Part shown: one piece after another, positions 24,001-37,400 of the stretch | Numbering within the stretch: the stretch's first letter is position 1 | Layout: the number at the start of each line of letters is the position of its first letter | Assembly (NCBI RefSeq): GCF_029227915.1 | Contig: NC_079881.1 | Coordinates: 24,963,501 to 25,027,500 of the forward strand | Length of the DNA stretch: 64,000 nucleotides | DNA from: Hydractinia symbiolongicarpus | Taxonomy: Eukaryota > Cnidaria > Hydrozoa > Anthoathecata > Hydractiniidae | Direction: 5' to 3' | Notes under the pieces: model-generated | What the model saw: only the letters and a program-made list of their open reading frames with translations | What the model was told of the DNA's origin: nothing | Databases searched by the model: none | Program-made: the position numbers and the translations under genes

Positions 24001-26139
24001 CAAAAGTATACAAAGAAGGTACCCAGGGAGTAAACTCATTTCCCGAACGATTCTTTAAATTATTTTTTCACCACTAAAACGCATGAGACTTGTAGTTTTC
24101 AAAAATGATTTCATTTTTGATGAGACGCTGAATAAAAGGAGTTTAATCGCCGGCAAACGAAAACCCGCAATTTCCCGTAAGTCCTGGACTCGGCCCGTAT
24201 AGTCAAAAGTATACAAAGAAGGTACCCAGGGAGTAAACTCATTTCCCGAACGATTCTTTAAATTATTTTTTCACCACTAAAACGCATGAGACTTGTAGTT
24301 TTCAAAAATGATTTCATTTTTGATGAGACGCTGAATAAAAGGAGTTTAATCGCCGGCAAACGAAAACCCGCAATTTCCCGTAAATCCCGGGCTCGGCCGT
24401 ATAGTCAAAAGTATACAAAGAAAGTACCCACGGAGTAAACTCATTTCCCGAAGGATTCTTTAAATTATTTTTCACCACTAAAACGCATGAGACTTGTAGT
24501 TTTCAAAAATGATTTCATTTTTGATGAGACGCTGAATGAAAGGAGTTTAATCGCCGGCAAACGAAAACCCGCAATTTCCCGTAAATCCCGGGCTCGGCCC
24601 GTATAGTCAAAAGTATACAAAGAAGGTACCCAGGGAGTAAACTCATTTCCCGAACGATTCTTTAAATTATTTTTTCACCACTAAAACGCATGAGACTTGT
24701 AGTTTTTAAAAATGATTTCATTTTTGATGAGACGCTGAATAAAAGGAATTTAATCGTCGGCAAACGAAAACCCGCGATTTCCCGTATATCCTGGAATCGG
24801 CCCGTATAGTCAAATGTATACAAAGAAAGTAAACTGGGAGTAAACTCATTTCCCGAACGATTTTGTAAATTAATTTTTTACCACTAAAACGCATGAGACA
24901 TGTAGTTTTTAAAAACGATTTCATTCTTGATGAGACGCTGAATATAAAGAGTTTAATCGCCGGCAAACAAAAACCCGCGATTTCCCGTATATCCTGGAAT
25001 CGGCCCGTATAGTCAAATGTATACAAAGAAAGTAAACTGGGAGTAAACTCATTTCCCGAACGATTTTTTAAATTAATTTTTTACCACTAAAACGCATGAG
25101 ACTTGTAGTTTTTAAAAACGATTTCATTCTTGATGAGACGCTGAATAAAAGGAGTTTAATCTCCGGCAAACGAAAACCCGCGATTTCCCGTAAATCCCGA
25201 ACTCGGCTGTATAGTCAAAAGTATACAAAGAAAGTACCCAGGGAGTAAATTCTATTCCCGAAGGATTCTTTAAATTATTTTTCACCACTAAAACGCATGA
25301 GACTTGTAGTTTTCAAAAATGATTTCATTTTTGATGAGACGCTGAGTAAAAGGAGTTTAATCGCCGGCAAACGAAAACCCGCAATTTCCCGTAAATCCCG
25401 GACTCGGTCCGTATAGTCAAAAGTATACAAAGAAAGTACCCAGGGAGTAAACTCTTTTCCCGAACGATTCTTTAAATTATTTTTTCACCACTAAAACGCA
25501 TGAGACTTGTAGTTTTTAAAAATGATTTCATTTTTGATGAGACGCTGAATAAAAGGAGTTTAATCGCCGGCAAACGAAAACCCGCGATTTCCCGTATATC
25601 CTGGAATCGGCCCGTATAGTCAAATGTATACAAAGAAAGTAAACTGGAAGTAAACTCATTTCCCGAACGATTTTTTAAATTAATTTTTTACCACTAAAAC
25701 GCATGAGACTTGTAGTTTTTAAAAACGATTTCATTCTTGATGAGACGCTGAATAAAAGGAGTTTAATCGCCGGCAAACGAAAACCCGCGATTTCCCGTAT
25801 ATCCTGGAATCGGCCCGTATAGTCAAATGTATACAAAGAAAGTAAACTGGGAGTAAACTCATTTCCCGAACGATTTTTTAAATTAATTTTTTACCACTAA
25901 AAAGCATGAGACTTGTAGTTTTTAAAAACGATTTCATTCTTGATGAGACGCTGAATAAAAGGAGTTTAATCTCCGGCAAACAAAAACCCGCGATTTCCCG
26001 TAAATCCCGGACTCGGCCGTATAGTCAAAAGTATACAAAGAAAGTACCCAGGGAGTAAACTCATTTCCCGAAGGATTCTTTAAATTATTTTTCACCACTA
26101 AAACGCATGAGACTTGTAGTTTTCAAAAATGATTTCATT

Positions 26140-29100
26140 TTTGATGAGACGCTGAGTAAAAGGAGTTTAATCGCCGGCAAACGAAAACCCGCAATTTCCC
26201 GTAAATCCCGGACTCGGCCCGTATAGTCAAAAGTATACAAAGAAAGTACCCAGGGAGTAAACTCATTTCCCGAACGATTCTTTAAATTATTTTTTCACCA
26301 CTAAAACGCATAAGACTTGTAGTTTTTAAAAATGATTTCATTTTTGATGAGACGCTGAATAAAAGGAGTTTAATCGCCGGCAAACGAAAACCCGCGATTT
26401 CCCGTATATCCTGGAATCGGCCCGTATAGTCAAATGTATACAAAGAAAGTAAACTGGAAGTAAACTCATTTCCCAAACGATTTTTTAAATTAATTTTTTA
26501 CCACTAAAACGCATGAGACTTGTAGTTTTTAAAAACGATTTCATTCTTGATGAGACGCTGAATAAAAGGAGTTTAATCGCCGGCAAACGAAAACCCGCGA
26601 TTTCCCGTATATCCTGGAATCGGCCCGTATAGTCAAATGTATACAAAGAAAGTAAACTGGGAGTAAACTCATTTCCCGAACGATTTTTTAAATTAATTTT
26701 TTACCACTAAAAAGCATGAGACTTGTAGTTTTTAAAAACGATTTCATTCTTGATGAGACGCTGAATAAAAGGAGTTTAATCTCCGGCAAACGAAAACCCG
26801 CGATTTCCCGTAAATCCCGGACTCGGCCGTATAGTCAAAAGTATACAAAGAAAGTACCCAGGGAGTAAACTCATTTCCCGAAGGATTCTTTAAAATATTT
26901 TTCACCACTAAAACGCATGAGACTTGTAGTTTTCAAAAATGATTTCATTTTTGATGAGACGCTGAATAAAAGGAGTTTAATCGCCGGCAAACGAAAACCC
27001 GCAATTTCCCGTAAATCCCGGACTCGGCCCGTATAGTCAAAAGTATACAAAGAAGGTACCCAGGGAGTAAACTCATTTCCCGAACGATTCTTTAAATTAT
27101 TTTTTCACCACTAAAACGCATGAGACTTGTAGTTTTTAAAAATGATTTCATTTTTGATGAGACGCTGAATAAAAGGAGTTTAATCGCCGGCAAACGAAAA
27201 CCCGCGATTTCCCGTATATCCTGGAATCGGCCCGTATAGTCAAATGTATACAAAGAAAGTAAACTGGGAGTAAACTCATTTCCCGAACGATTCTTTAAAT
27301 TATTTTTTCACCACTAAAACGCATGAGACTTGTAGTTTTCAAAAATGATTTCATTTTGATGAGACGCTGAATAAGAGGAGTTTAATCGCCGGCAAACGAA
27401 AACCCGCGATTTCCCGTATATCCTGGAATCGGCCCGTATAGTCAAATGTATACAAAGAAAGTAAACTGGGAGTAAACTCATTTCCCGAACGATTTTTTAA
27501 ATTAATTTTTTACCACTAAAACGCATGAGACTTGTAGTTTTTAAAAACGATTTCATTCTTGATGAGACGCTGAATAAAAGGAGTTTAATCTCCGGCAAAC
27601 GAAAATCCGCGATTTCCCGTAAATCCCGGACTCGGCCGTATAGTCATAAGTATACAAAGAAAGTACCCAGGGAGTAAACTCATTTCCCGAAGGATTCTTT
27701 AAATTATTTTTCATCACTAAAACGCATGAGACTTGTAGTTTTCAAAAATGATTTCGTTTTTGATGAGACGCTGAATGAAAGGAGTTTAATCTCCGGCAAA
27801 CGAAAACCCGCGATTTCCCGTAAATCCCGGACTCGGCGGTATAGTCAAAAGTATACAAAGAAAGTACCCAGGGAGTAAACTCATTTCCCGAAGGATTCTT
27901 TAAATTATTTTTTACCACTAAAACGCATGAGACTTGTAGTTTTCAAAAATGATTTCGTTTTTGATGAGACGCTGAATAAAAGGAGTTTAATCGCCGGCAA
28001 ACAAAAACCCGCGATTTCCCGTAAATCCCGGGCTTGGCCGTATAGTCGAATGTATACAAAGAAAATACCCAGGGAGTAAACTCATTTCCCGAACGATTTT
28101 TTAAATTATTTCTTCATCACTAAAACGCATGAGACTTGTAGTTTTCAAAAATGATTTCATTTTTGATGAGACGCTGAATAAAAGGAGTTTAATCGCCGGC
28201 AAACGAAAACAAGCAATTTCCCGTAAATCCCGGACTCGGCCCGTATAGTCAAAAGTATACAAAGAAGGAACCCAGGGAGTAAACTCATTTCCCGAACGAT
28301 TCTTTAAATTATTTTTTCACCACTAAAACGCATGAGACTTGTAGTTTTCAAAAATGATTTCATTTTTGATGAGACGCTGAATAAAAGGAGTTTAATCGCC
28401 GGCAAACGAAAACCCGCGATTTCCCGTATATCCTGGAATCGGCCCGTATAGTCAAATGTATACAAAGAAAGTAAACTGGGAGTAAACTCATTTCCCAAAC
28501 GATTTTTTAAATTAATTTTTTACCACTAAAACGCATGAGACTTGTAGTTTTTAAAAACGATTTCATTCTTGATGAGACGCTGAATAAAAGGAGTTTAATC
28601 GCCGGCAAACGAAAACCCGCGATTTCCCGTATATCCTGGAATCGGCCCGTATAGTCAAATGTATACAAAGAAAGTAAACTGGGAGTAAACTCATTTCCCG
28701 AACGATTTTTTAAATTAATTTTTTACCACTAAAAAGCATGAGACTTGTAGTTTTTAAAAACGATTTCATTCTTGATGAGACGCTGAATAAAAGGAGCTTA
28801 ATCTCCGGCAAACAAAAACCCGCGATTTCCCGTAAATCCCGGACTCGGCCGTATAGTCAAAAGTATACAAAGAAAGTACCCAGGGAGTAAACTCATTTCC
28901 CGAAGGATTCTTTAAATTATTTTTCACCACTAAAACGCATGAGACTTGTAGTTTTCAAAAATGATTTCATTTTTGATGAGACGCTGAGTAAAAGGAGTTT
29001 AATCGCCGGCAAACGAAAACACACAATTTCCCGTAAATCCCGGACTCGGCCCGTATAGTCAAAAGTATACAAAGAAAGTACCCAGGGAGTAAACTCATTT

Positions 29101-31327
29101 CCCGAACGATTCTTTAAATTATTTTTTCACCACTAAAACGCATGAGACTTGTAGTTTTTAAAAATGATTTCATTTTTGATGAGACGCTGAATAAAAGGAG
29201 TTTAATCGACGGCAAACGAAAACCCGCGATTTCCCGTATATCCTGGAATCGGCCCGTATAGTCAAATGTATACAAAGAAAGTAAACTGGAAGTAAACTCA
29301 TTTCCCATACGATTTTTTAAATTAATTTTTTACCACTAAAACGCATGAGACTTGTAGTTTTTAAAAACGATTTCATTCTTGATGAGACGCTGAATAAAAG
29401 GAGTTTAATCGCCGGCAAACGAAAACCCGCGATTTCCCGTATATCCTGGAATCGGCCCGTATAGTCAAATGTATACAAAGAAAGTAAACTGGGAGTAAAC
29501 TCATTTCCCGAACGATTTTTTAAATTAATTTTTTACCACTAAAAAGCATGAGACTTGTAGTTTTTAAAAACGATTTCATTCTTGATGAGACGCTGAATAA
29601 AAGGAGTTTAATCTCCGGCAAACGAAAACCCGCGATTTCCCGTAAATCCCGGACTCGGCCGTATAGTCAAAAGTATACAAAGAAAGTACCCAGGGAGTAA
29701 ACTCATTTCCCGAAGGATTCTTTAAAATATTTTTCACCACTAAAACGCATGAGACTTGTAGTTTTCAAAAATGATTTCATTTTTGATGAGACGCTGAATA
29801 AAAGGAGTTTAATCGCCGGCAAACGAAAACCCGCAATTTCCCGTAAATCCCGGACTCGGCCCGTATAGTCAAAAGTATACAAAGAAGGTACCCAGGGAGT
29901 AAACTCATTTCCCGAACGATTCTTTAAATTATTTTTTCACCACTAAAACGCATGAGACTTGTAGTTTTTAAAAATGATTTCATTTTTGATGAGACGCTGA
30001 ATAAAAGGAGTTTAATCGCCGGCAAACGAAAACCCGCGATTTCCCGTATATCCTGGAATCGGCCCGTATAGTCAAATTTATACAAAGAAAGTAAACTGGG
30101 AGTAAACTCATTTCCCGAACGATTCTTTAAATTATTTTTTCACCACTAAAACGCATGAGACTTGTAGTTTTCAAAAATGATTTCATTTTTGATGAGACGC
30201 TGAATAAGAGGAGTTTAATCGCCGGCAAACGAAAACCCGCGATTTCCCGTATATCCTGGAATCGGCCCGTATAGTCAAATGTATACAAAGAAAGTAAACT
30301 GGGAGTAAACTCATTTCCCGAACGATTTTTTAAATTAATTTTTTGCCACTAAAACGCATGAGACTTGTAGTTTTTAAAAACGATTTCATTCTTGATGAGA
30401 CGCTGAATAAAAGGAGTTTAATCTCCGGCAAACGAAAATCCGCGACTTCCCGTAAATCCCGGACTCGGCCGTATAGTCAAAAGTATACAAAGAAAGTACC
30501 CAGGGAGTAAACTCATTTCCCGAAGGATTCTTTAAATTTTTTTTCATCACTAAAACGCATGAGACTTGTAGTTTTCAAAAATGATTTCGTTTTTGATGAG
30601 ACGCTGAATAAAAGGAGTTTAATCTCCGGCAAACGAAAACCCGCGATTTCCCGTAAATCCCGGACTCGGCCGTATAGTCAAAAGTATACAAAGAAAGTAC
30701 CCAGGGAGTAAACTCATTTCCCGAAGGATTCTTTAAATTATTTTTCACCACTAAAACGCATGAGACTTGTAGTTTTTAAAAATGATTTCGTTTTTGATGA
30801 GACGCTGAATAAAAGGAGTTTAATCGCCGGCAAACAAAAACCCGCGATTTCCCGTAAATCCCGGGCTTGGCCGTATAGTCGAATGTATACAAAGAAAATA
30901 CCCAGGGAGTAAACTCATTTCCCGAACGATTTTTTAAATTATTTCTTCATCACTAAAACGCATGAGACTTGTAGTTTTCAAAAATGATTTCATTTTTGAT
31001 GAGACGCTGAATAAAAGGAGTTTAATCGCCGGCAAACGAAAACAAGCAATTTCCCGTAAATCCCGGACTCGGCCCGTATAGTCAAAAGTATACAAAGAAG
31101 GAACCCAGGGAGTAAACTCATTTCCCGAACGATTCTTTAAATTATTTTTTCACCACTAAAACGCATGAGACTTGTAGTTTTCAAAAATGATTTCATTTTT
31201 GATGAGACGCTGAATAAAAGGAGTTTAATCGCCGGCAAACGAAAACCCGCGATTTCCCGTATATCCTGGAATCGGCCCGTATAGTCAAATGTATACAAAG
31301 AAAGTAAACTGGGAGTAAACTCATTTC
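26140..31327 (+). repeat. 2,832-bp (14-unit) duplication
   Basis: About 26,140-28,495 matches 28,972-31,327. Shared marks include TTTAAAATATTTTTCACC, ACGAAAATCCGCG and GAAGGAACCCAGGG (28,268/31,100). The match breaks at CCCAAACG versus CCCGAAGG near 28,496. Within the right copy, a further 1,010-bp (five-unit) duplication links about 30,340-31,330 with 31,350-32,340. Confidence 0.82.
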
Positions 31328-34300
31328 CCGAAGGATTTTTTAAATTAATTTTTTGCCACTAAAACGCATGAGACTTGTAGTTTTTAAAAACGATTTCATT
31401 CTTGATGAGACGCTGAATAAAAGGAGTTTAATCTCCGGCAAACGAAAATCCGCGATTTCCCGTAAATCCCGGACTCGGCCGTATAGTCAAAAGTATACAA
31501 AGAAAGTACCCAGGGAGTAAACTCATTTCCCGAAGGATTCTTTAAATTATTTTTCATCACTAAAACGCATGAGACTTGTAGTTTTCAAAAATGATTTCGT
31601 TTTTGATGAGACGCTGAATAAAAGGAGTTTAATCTCCGGCAAACGAAAACCCGCGATTTCCCGTAAATCCCGGACTCGGCCGTATAGTCAAAAGTATACA
31701 AAGAAAGTACCCAGGGAGTAAACTCATTTCCCGAAGGATTCTTTAAATTATTTTTCACCACTAAAACGCATGAGACTTGTAGTTTTTAAAAATGATTTCG
31801 TTTTTGATGAGACGCTGAATAAAAGGAGTTTAATCGCCGGCAAACAAAAACCCGCGATTTCCCGTAAATCCCGGGCTTGGCCGTATAGTCGAATGTATAC
31901 AAAGAAAATACCCAGGGAGTAAACTCATTTCCCGAACGATTTTTTAAATTATTTCTTCATCACTAAAACGCATGAGACTTGTAGTTTTCAAAAATGATTT
32001 CATTTTTGATGAGACGCTGAATAAAAGGAGTTTAATCGCCGGCAAACGAAAACAAGCAATTTCCCGTAAATCCCGGACTCGGCCCGTATAGTCAAAAGTA
32101 TACAAAGAAGGAACCCAGGGAGTAAACTCATTTCCCGAACGATTCTTTAAATTATTTTTTCACCACTAAAACGCATGAGACTTGTAGTTTTCAAAAATGA
32201 TTTCATTTTTGATGAGACGCTGAATAAAAGGAGTTTAATCGCCGGCAAACGAAAACCCGCGATTTCCCGTATATCCTGGAATCGGCCCGTATAGTCAAAT
32301 GTATACAAAGAAAGTAAACTGGGAGTAAACTCATTTCCCAAACGATTTTTTAAATTAATTTTTTACCACTAAAACGCATGAGACTTGTAGTTTTTAAAAA
32401 CGATTTCATTCTTGATGAGACGCTGAATAAAAGGAGTTTAATCTCCGGCAAACGAAAACCCGCGATTTCCCGTAAATCCTGGACTCGGCCGTATAGTCAA
32501 AAGTATACAAAGAAAGTACCCAGGGAGTAAACTCATTTCCCGAAGGATTCTTTAAATTATTTTTCACCACTAAAACGCATGAGACTTGTAGTTTTCAAAA
32601 ATGATTTCGTTTTTGATGAGACGCTGAATAAAAGGAGTTTAATCGCCGGCAAACGAAAACCCGCGATTTCCCGTAAATCCCGGGCTTGGCCGTATAGTCG
32701 AATGTATACAAAGAAAATACCCAGGGAGTAAACTCATTTCCCGAACGATTTTTTAAATTATTTCTTCATCACTAAAACGCATGAGACTTGTAGTTTTCAA
32801 AAATGATTTCATTTTTGATGAGACGCTGAATAAAAGGAGTTTAATCGCCGGCAAACGAAAACCCGCAATTTCCCGTAAATCCCGGACTCGGCCCGTATAG
32901 TCAAAAGTATACAAAGAAAGTACCCAGGGAGTAAACTCATTTCCCGAACGATTTTTTAAATTATTTCTTCACCACTAAAACGCATGAGACTTTTAGTTTT
33001 CAAAAATGATTTTATTTTTGATGAGACGCTGAATAAAAGGAGTTTAATCGCCGGCAAACGAAAACCCGCAATTTGCCGTAAATCCCTGACTCGGCCCGTA
33101 TAGTCAAAAGTATACAAAGAAGGTACCCAGGGAGTAAACTCATTTCCCGAACGATTCTTTAAATTATTTTTTCACCACTAAAACGCATGAGACTTGTAGT
33201 TTTCAAAAATGATTTCATTTTTGATGAGACGCTGAATAAAAGGAGTTTAATCTCCGGCAAACGAAAACCCGCGATTTCCCGTATATCCTGGAATCGGCCC
33301 GTATAGTCAAATGTATACAAAGAAAGTACCCAGGGATTAAACTCATTTCCCGAACGATTCTTTAATGTATTTTTCACCACTAAAACGCATGAGACTTGTA
33401 GTTTTCAAAAATGATTTCGTTATTGATGAGACGCTGAATAAAAGGAGTTTAATCGCCGGCAAACGAAAACCCGCAATTTCCCGTAAATCCCGGACTCGGC
33501 CCGTATAGTCAAAAGTATACAAAGAAAGTACCCAGGGAGTAAACTCATTTCCCGAACGATTTTTTAAATTATTTTTTCACCACTAAAACGCATGAGACTT
33601 GTAGTTTTTAAAAATGATTTCATTTTTGATGAGACGCTGATTAAAAGGAGTTTAATCTCCGGCAAACAAAAACCCGCGATTTCCCGTAAATCTCGGTTCC
33701 GGCCCGTATAGTCAAAAGTATACAAAGAACGTACGCAGGGAGTAAACTCATTTCTCGAACGATTTTTTAAATTATTTCTTCACCACTAAAACGCATGAGA
33801 CTTGTAGTTTTCAAAAATGATTTCATTTTTGATGAGACGCTGAATAAAAGGAGTTTAATCGCCGGCAAACGAAAACCCGCAATTTCCCGTAAATCCCGGA
33901 CTCGGCCCGTATAGTCAAAAGTATACAAAGAAGGTACCCAGGCAGTAAACTCATTTCCCGAACGTTTCTTTAAATTATTTTTTCACCACTAAAACGCATG
34001 AGACTTGTAGTTTTCAAAAATGATTTCATTTTTGATGAGACGCTGATTAAAAGGAGTTTAATCGCCGGCAAACGAAAACCTGCAATTTCCCGTAAATCCC
34101 GGACTCGGCCCGTATAGTCAAAAGTATACAAAGAAGGTACCCAGGGAGTAAACTCATTTCCCGAACGTTTCTATAAATTATTTTTTCACCACTAAAACGC
34201 ATGAGACTTGTAGTTTTCAAAAATGATTTCATTTTTGATGAGACGCTGATTAAAAGGAGTTTAATCTCCGGCAAACGAAAACCCGCGATTTCCCGTAAAT

Positions 34301-34426
34301 CCCGGACCCGGCCCGTATAGTCAAAAGTATACAAAGAACGTACGCAGGGAGTAAACTCATTTCCCGAACGATTTTTTAAATTATTTCTTCACCACTAAAA
34401 CGCATGAGACTTGTAGTTTTCAAAAG
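28962..34426 (+). repeat. 5,465-bp (27-unit) higher-order repeat, first copy
   Basis: Matches 34,427-39,891 at a constant offset of 5,465 bp with no indel. Many rare variants are shared: TTCCCATACG, CAAATTTATAC, TTTAATGTATTTTTC, TCTCGGTTCCGG and CGTTTCTATAAATT. Edges are set by AAAAATG versus AAAAGTG at 28,961/34,426 and CGCTGAG versus CGCTAAA at 34,451/39,916. Confidence 0.92.
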
Positions 34427-37400
34427 TGATTTCATTTTTGATGAGACGCTGAGTAAAAGGAGTTTAATCGCCGGCAAACGAAAACACACAATTTCCCGTA
34501 AATCCCGGACTCGGCCCGTATAGTCAAAAGTATACAAAGAAAGTACCCAGGGAGTAAACTCATTTCCCGAACGATTCTTTAAATTATTTTTTCACCACTA
34601 AAACGCATGAGACTTGTAGTTTTTAAAAATGATTTCATTTTTGATGAGACGCTGAATAAAAGGAGTTTAATCGACGGCAAACGAAAACCCGCGATTTCCC
34701 GTATATCCTGGAATCGGCCCGTATAGTCAAATGTATACAAAGAAAGTAAACTGGAAGTAAACTCATTTCCCATACGATTTTTTAAATTAATTTTTTACCA
34801 CTAAAACGCATGAGACTTGTAGTTTTTAAAAACGATTTCATTCTTGATGAGACGCTGAATAAAAGGAGTTTAATCGCCGGCAAACGAAAACCCGCGATTT
34901 CCCGTATATCCTGGAATCGGCCCGTATAGTCAAATGTATACAAAGAAAGTAAACTGGGAGTAAACTCATTTCCCGAACGATTTTTTAAATTAATTTTTTA
35001 CCACTAAAAAGCATGAGACTTGTAGTTTTTAAAAACGATTTCATTCTTGATGAGACGCTGAATAAAAGGAGTTTAATCTCCGGCAAACGAAAACCCGCGA
35101 TTTCCCGTAAATCCCGGACTCGGCCGTATAGTCAAAAGTATACAAAGAAAGTACCCAGGGAGTAAACTCATTTCCCGAAGGATTCTTTAAAATATTTTTC
35201 ACCACTAAAACGCATGAGACTTGTAGTTTTCAAAAATGATTTCATTTTTGATGAGACGCTGAATAAAAGGAGTTTAATCGCCGGCAAACGAAAACCCGCA
35301 ATTTCCCGTAAATCCCGGACTCGGCCCGTATAGTCAAAAGTATACAAAGAAGGTACCCAGGGAGTAAACTCATTTCCCGAACGATTCTTTAAATTATTTT
35401 TTCACCACTAAAACGCATGAGACTTGTAGTTTTTAAAAATGATTTCATTTTTGATGAGACGCTGAATAAAAGGAGTTTAATCGCCGGCAAACGAAAACCC
35501 GCGATTTCCCGTATATCCTGGAATCGGCCCGTATAGTCAAATTTATACAAAGAAAGTAAACTGGGAGTAAACTCATTTCCCGAACGATTCTTTAAATTAT
35601 TTTTTCACCACTAAAACGCATGAGACTTGTAGTTTTCAAAAATGATTTCATTTTTGATGAGACGCTGAATAAGAGGAGTTTAATCGCCGGCAAACGAAAA
35701 CCCGCGATTTCCCGTATATCCTGGAATCGGCCCGTATAGTCAAATGTATACAAAGAAAGTAAACTGGGAGTAAACTCATTTCCCGAACGATTTTTTAAAT
35801 TAATTTTTTGCCACTAAAACGCATGAGACTTGTAGTTTTTAAAAACGATTTCATTCTTGATGAGACGCTGAATAAAAGGAGTTTAATCTCCGGCAAACGA
35901 AAATCCGCGACTTCCCGTAAATCCCGGACTCAGCCGTATAGTCAAAAGTATACAAAGAAAGTACCCAGGGAGTAAACTCATTTCCCGAAGGATTCTTTAA
36001 ATTTTTTTTCATCACTAAAACGCATGAGACTTGTAGTTTTCAAAAATGATTTCGTTTTTGATGAGACGCTGAATAAAAGGAGTTTAATCTCCGGCAAACG
36101 AAAACCCGCGATTTCCCGTAAATCCCGGACTCGGCCGTATAGTCAAAAGTATACAAAGAAAGTACCCAGGGAGTAAACTCATTTCCCGAAGGATTCTTTA
36201 AATTATTTTTCACCACTAAAACGCATGAGACTTGTAGTTTTTAAAAATGATTTCGTTTTTGATGAGACGCTGAATAAAAGGAGTTTAATCGCCGGCAAAC
36301 AAAAACCCGCGATTTCCCGTAAATCCCGGGCTTGGCCGTATAGTCGAATGTATACAAAGAAAATACCCAGGGAGTAAACTCATTTCCCGAACGATTTTTT
36401 AAATTATTTCTTCATCACTAAAACGCATGAGACTTGTAGTTTTCAAAAATGATTTCATTTTTGATGAGACGCTGAATAAAAGGAGTTTAATCGCCGGCAA
36501 ACGAAAACAAGCAATTTCCCGTAAATCCCGGACTCGGCCCGTATAGTCAAAAGTATACAAAGAAGGAACCCAGGGAGTAAACTCATTTCCCGAACGATTC
36601 TTTAAATTATTTTTTCACCACTAAAACGCATGAGACTTGTAGTTTTCAAAAATGATTTCATTTTTGATGAGACGCTGAATAAAAGGAGTTTAATCGCCGG
36701 CAAACGAAAACCCGCGATTTCCCGTATATCCTGGAATCGGCCCGTATAGTCAAATGTATACAAAGAAAGTAAACTGGGAGTAAACTCATTTCCCGAAGGA
36801 TTTTTTAAATTAATTTTTTGCCACTAAAACGCATGAGACTTGTAGTTTTTAAAAACGATTTCATTCTTGATGAGACGCTGAATAAAAGGAGTTTAATCTC
36901 CGGCAAACGAAAATCCGCGATTTCCCGTAAATCCCGGACTCGGCCGTATAGTCAAAAGTATACAAAGAAAGTACCCAGGGAGTAAACTCATTTCCCGAAG
37001 GATTCTTTAAATTATTTTTCATCACTAAAACGCATGAGACTTGTAGTTTTCAAAAATGATTTCGTTTTTGATGAGACGCTGAATAAAAGGAGTTTAATCT
37101 CCGGCAAACGAAAACCCGCGATTTCCCGTAAATCCCGGACTCGGCCGTATAGTCAAAAGTATACAAAGAAAGTACCCAGGGAGTAAACTCATTTCCCGAA
37201 GGATTCTTTAAATTATTTTTCACCACTAAAACGCATGAGACTTGTAGTTTTTAAAAATGATTTCGTTTTTGATGAGACGCTGAATAAAAGGAGTTTAATC
37301 GCCGGCAAACAAAAACCCGCGATTTCCCGTAAATCCCGGGCTTGGCCGTATAGTCGAATGTATACAAAGAAAATACCCAGGGAGTAAACTCATTTCCCGA

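Larger units (their letters stand above)
16078..26609 (+). repeat. Large higher-order block, copy 2 (~10.5 kb)
   Basis: Starts where the 10,531-bp-offset match to copy 1 ends, that is, the end of copy 1 joins the start of copy 2 within the CCCGTAAATCCCGGGCTTGG segment at about 16,078. Relative to copy 1 it has one extra unit at about 16,300-16,495, its own 1,739-bp duplication (18.33-21.85 kb), and a full-length unit at 23,880 where copy 1 has a short one. Confidence 0.75.
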
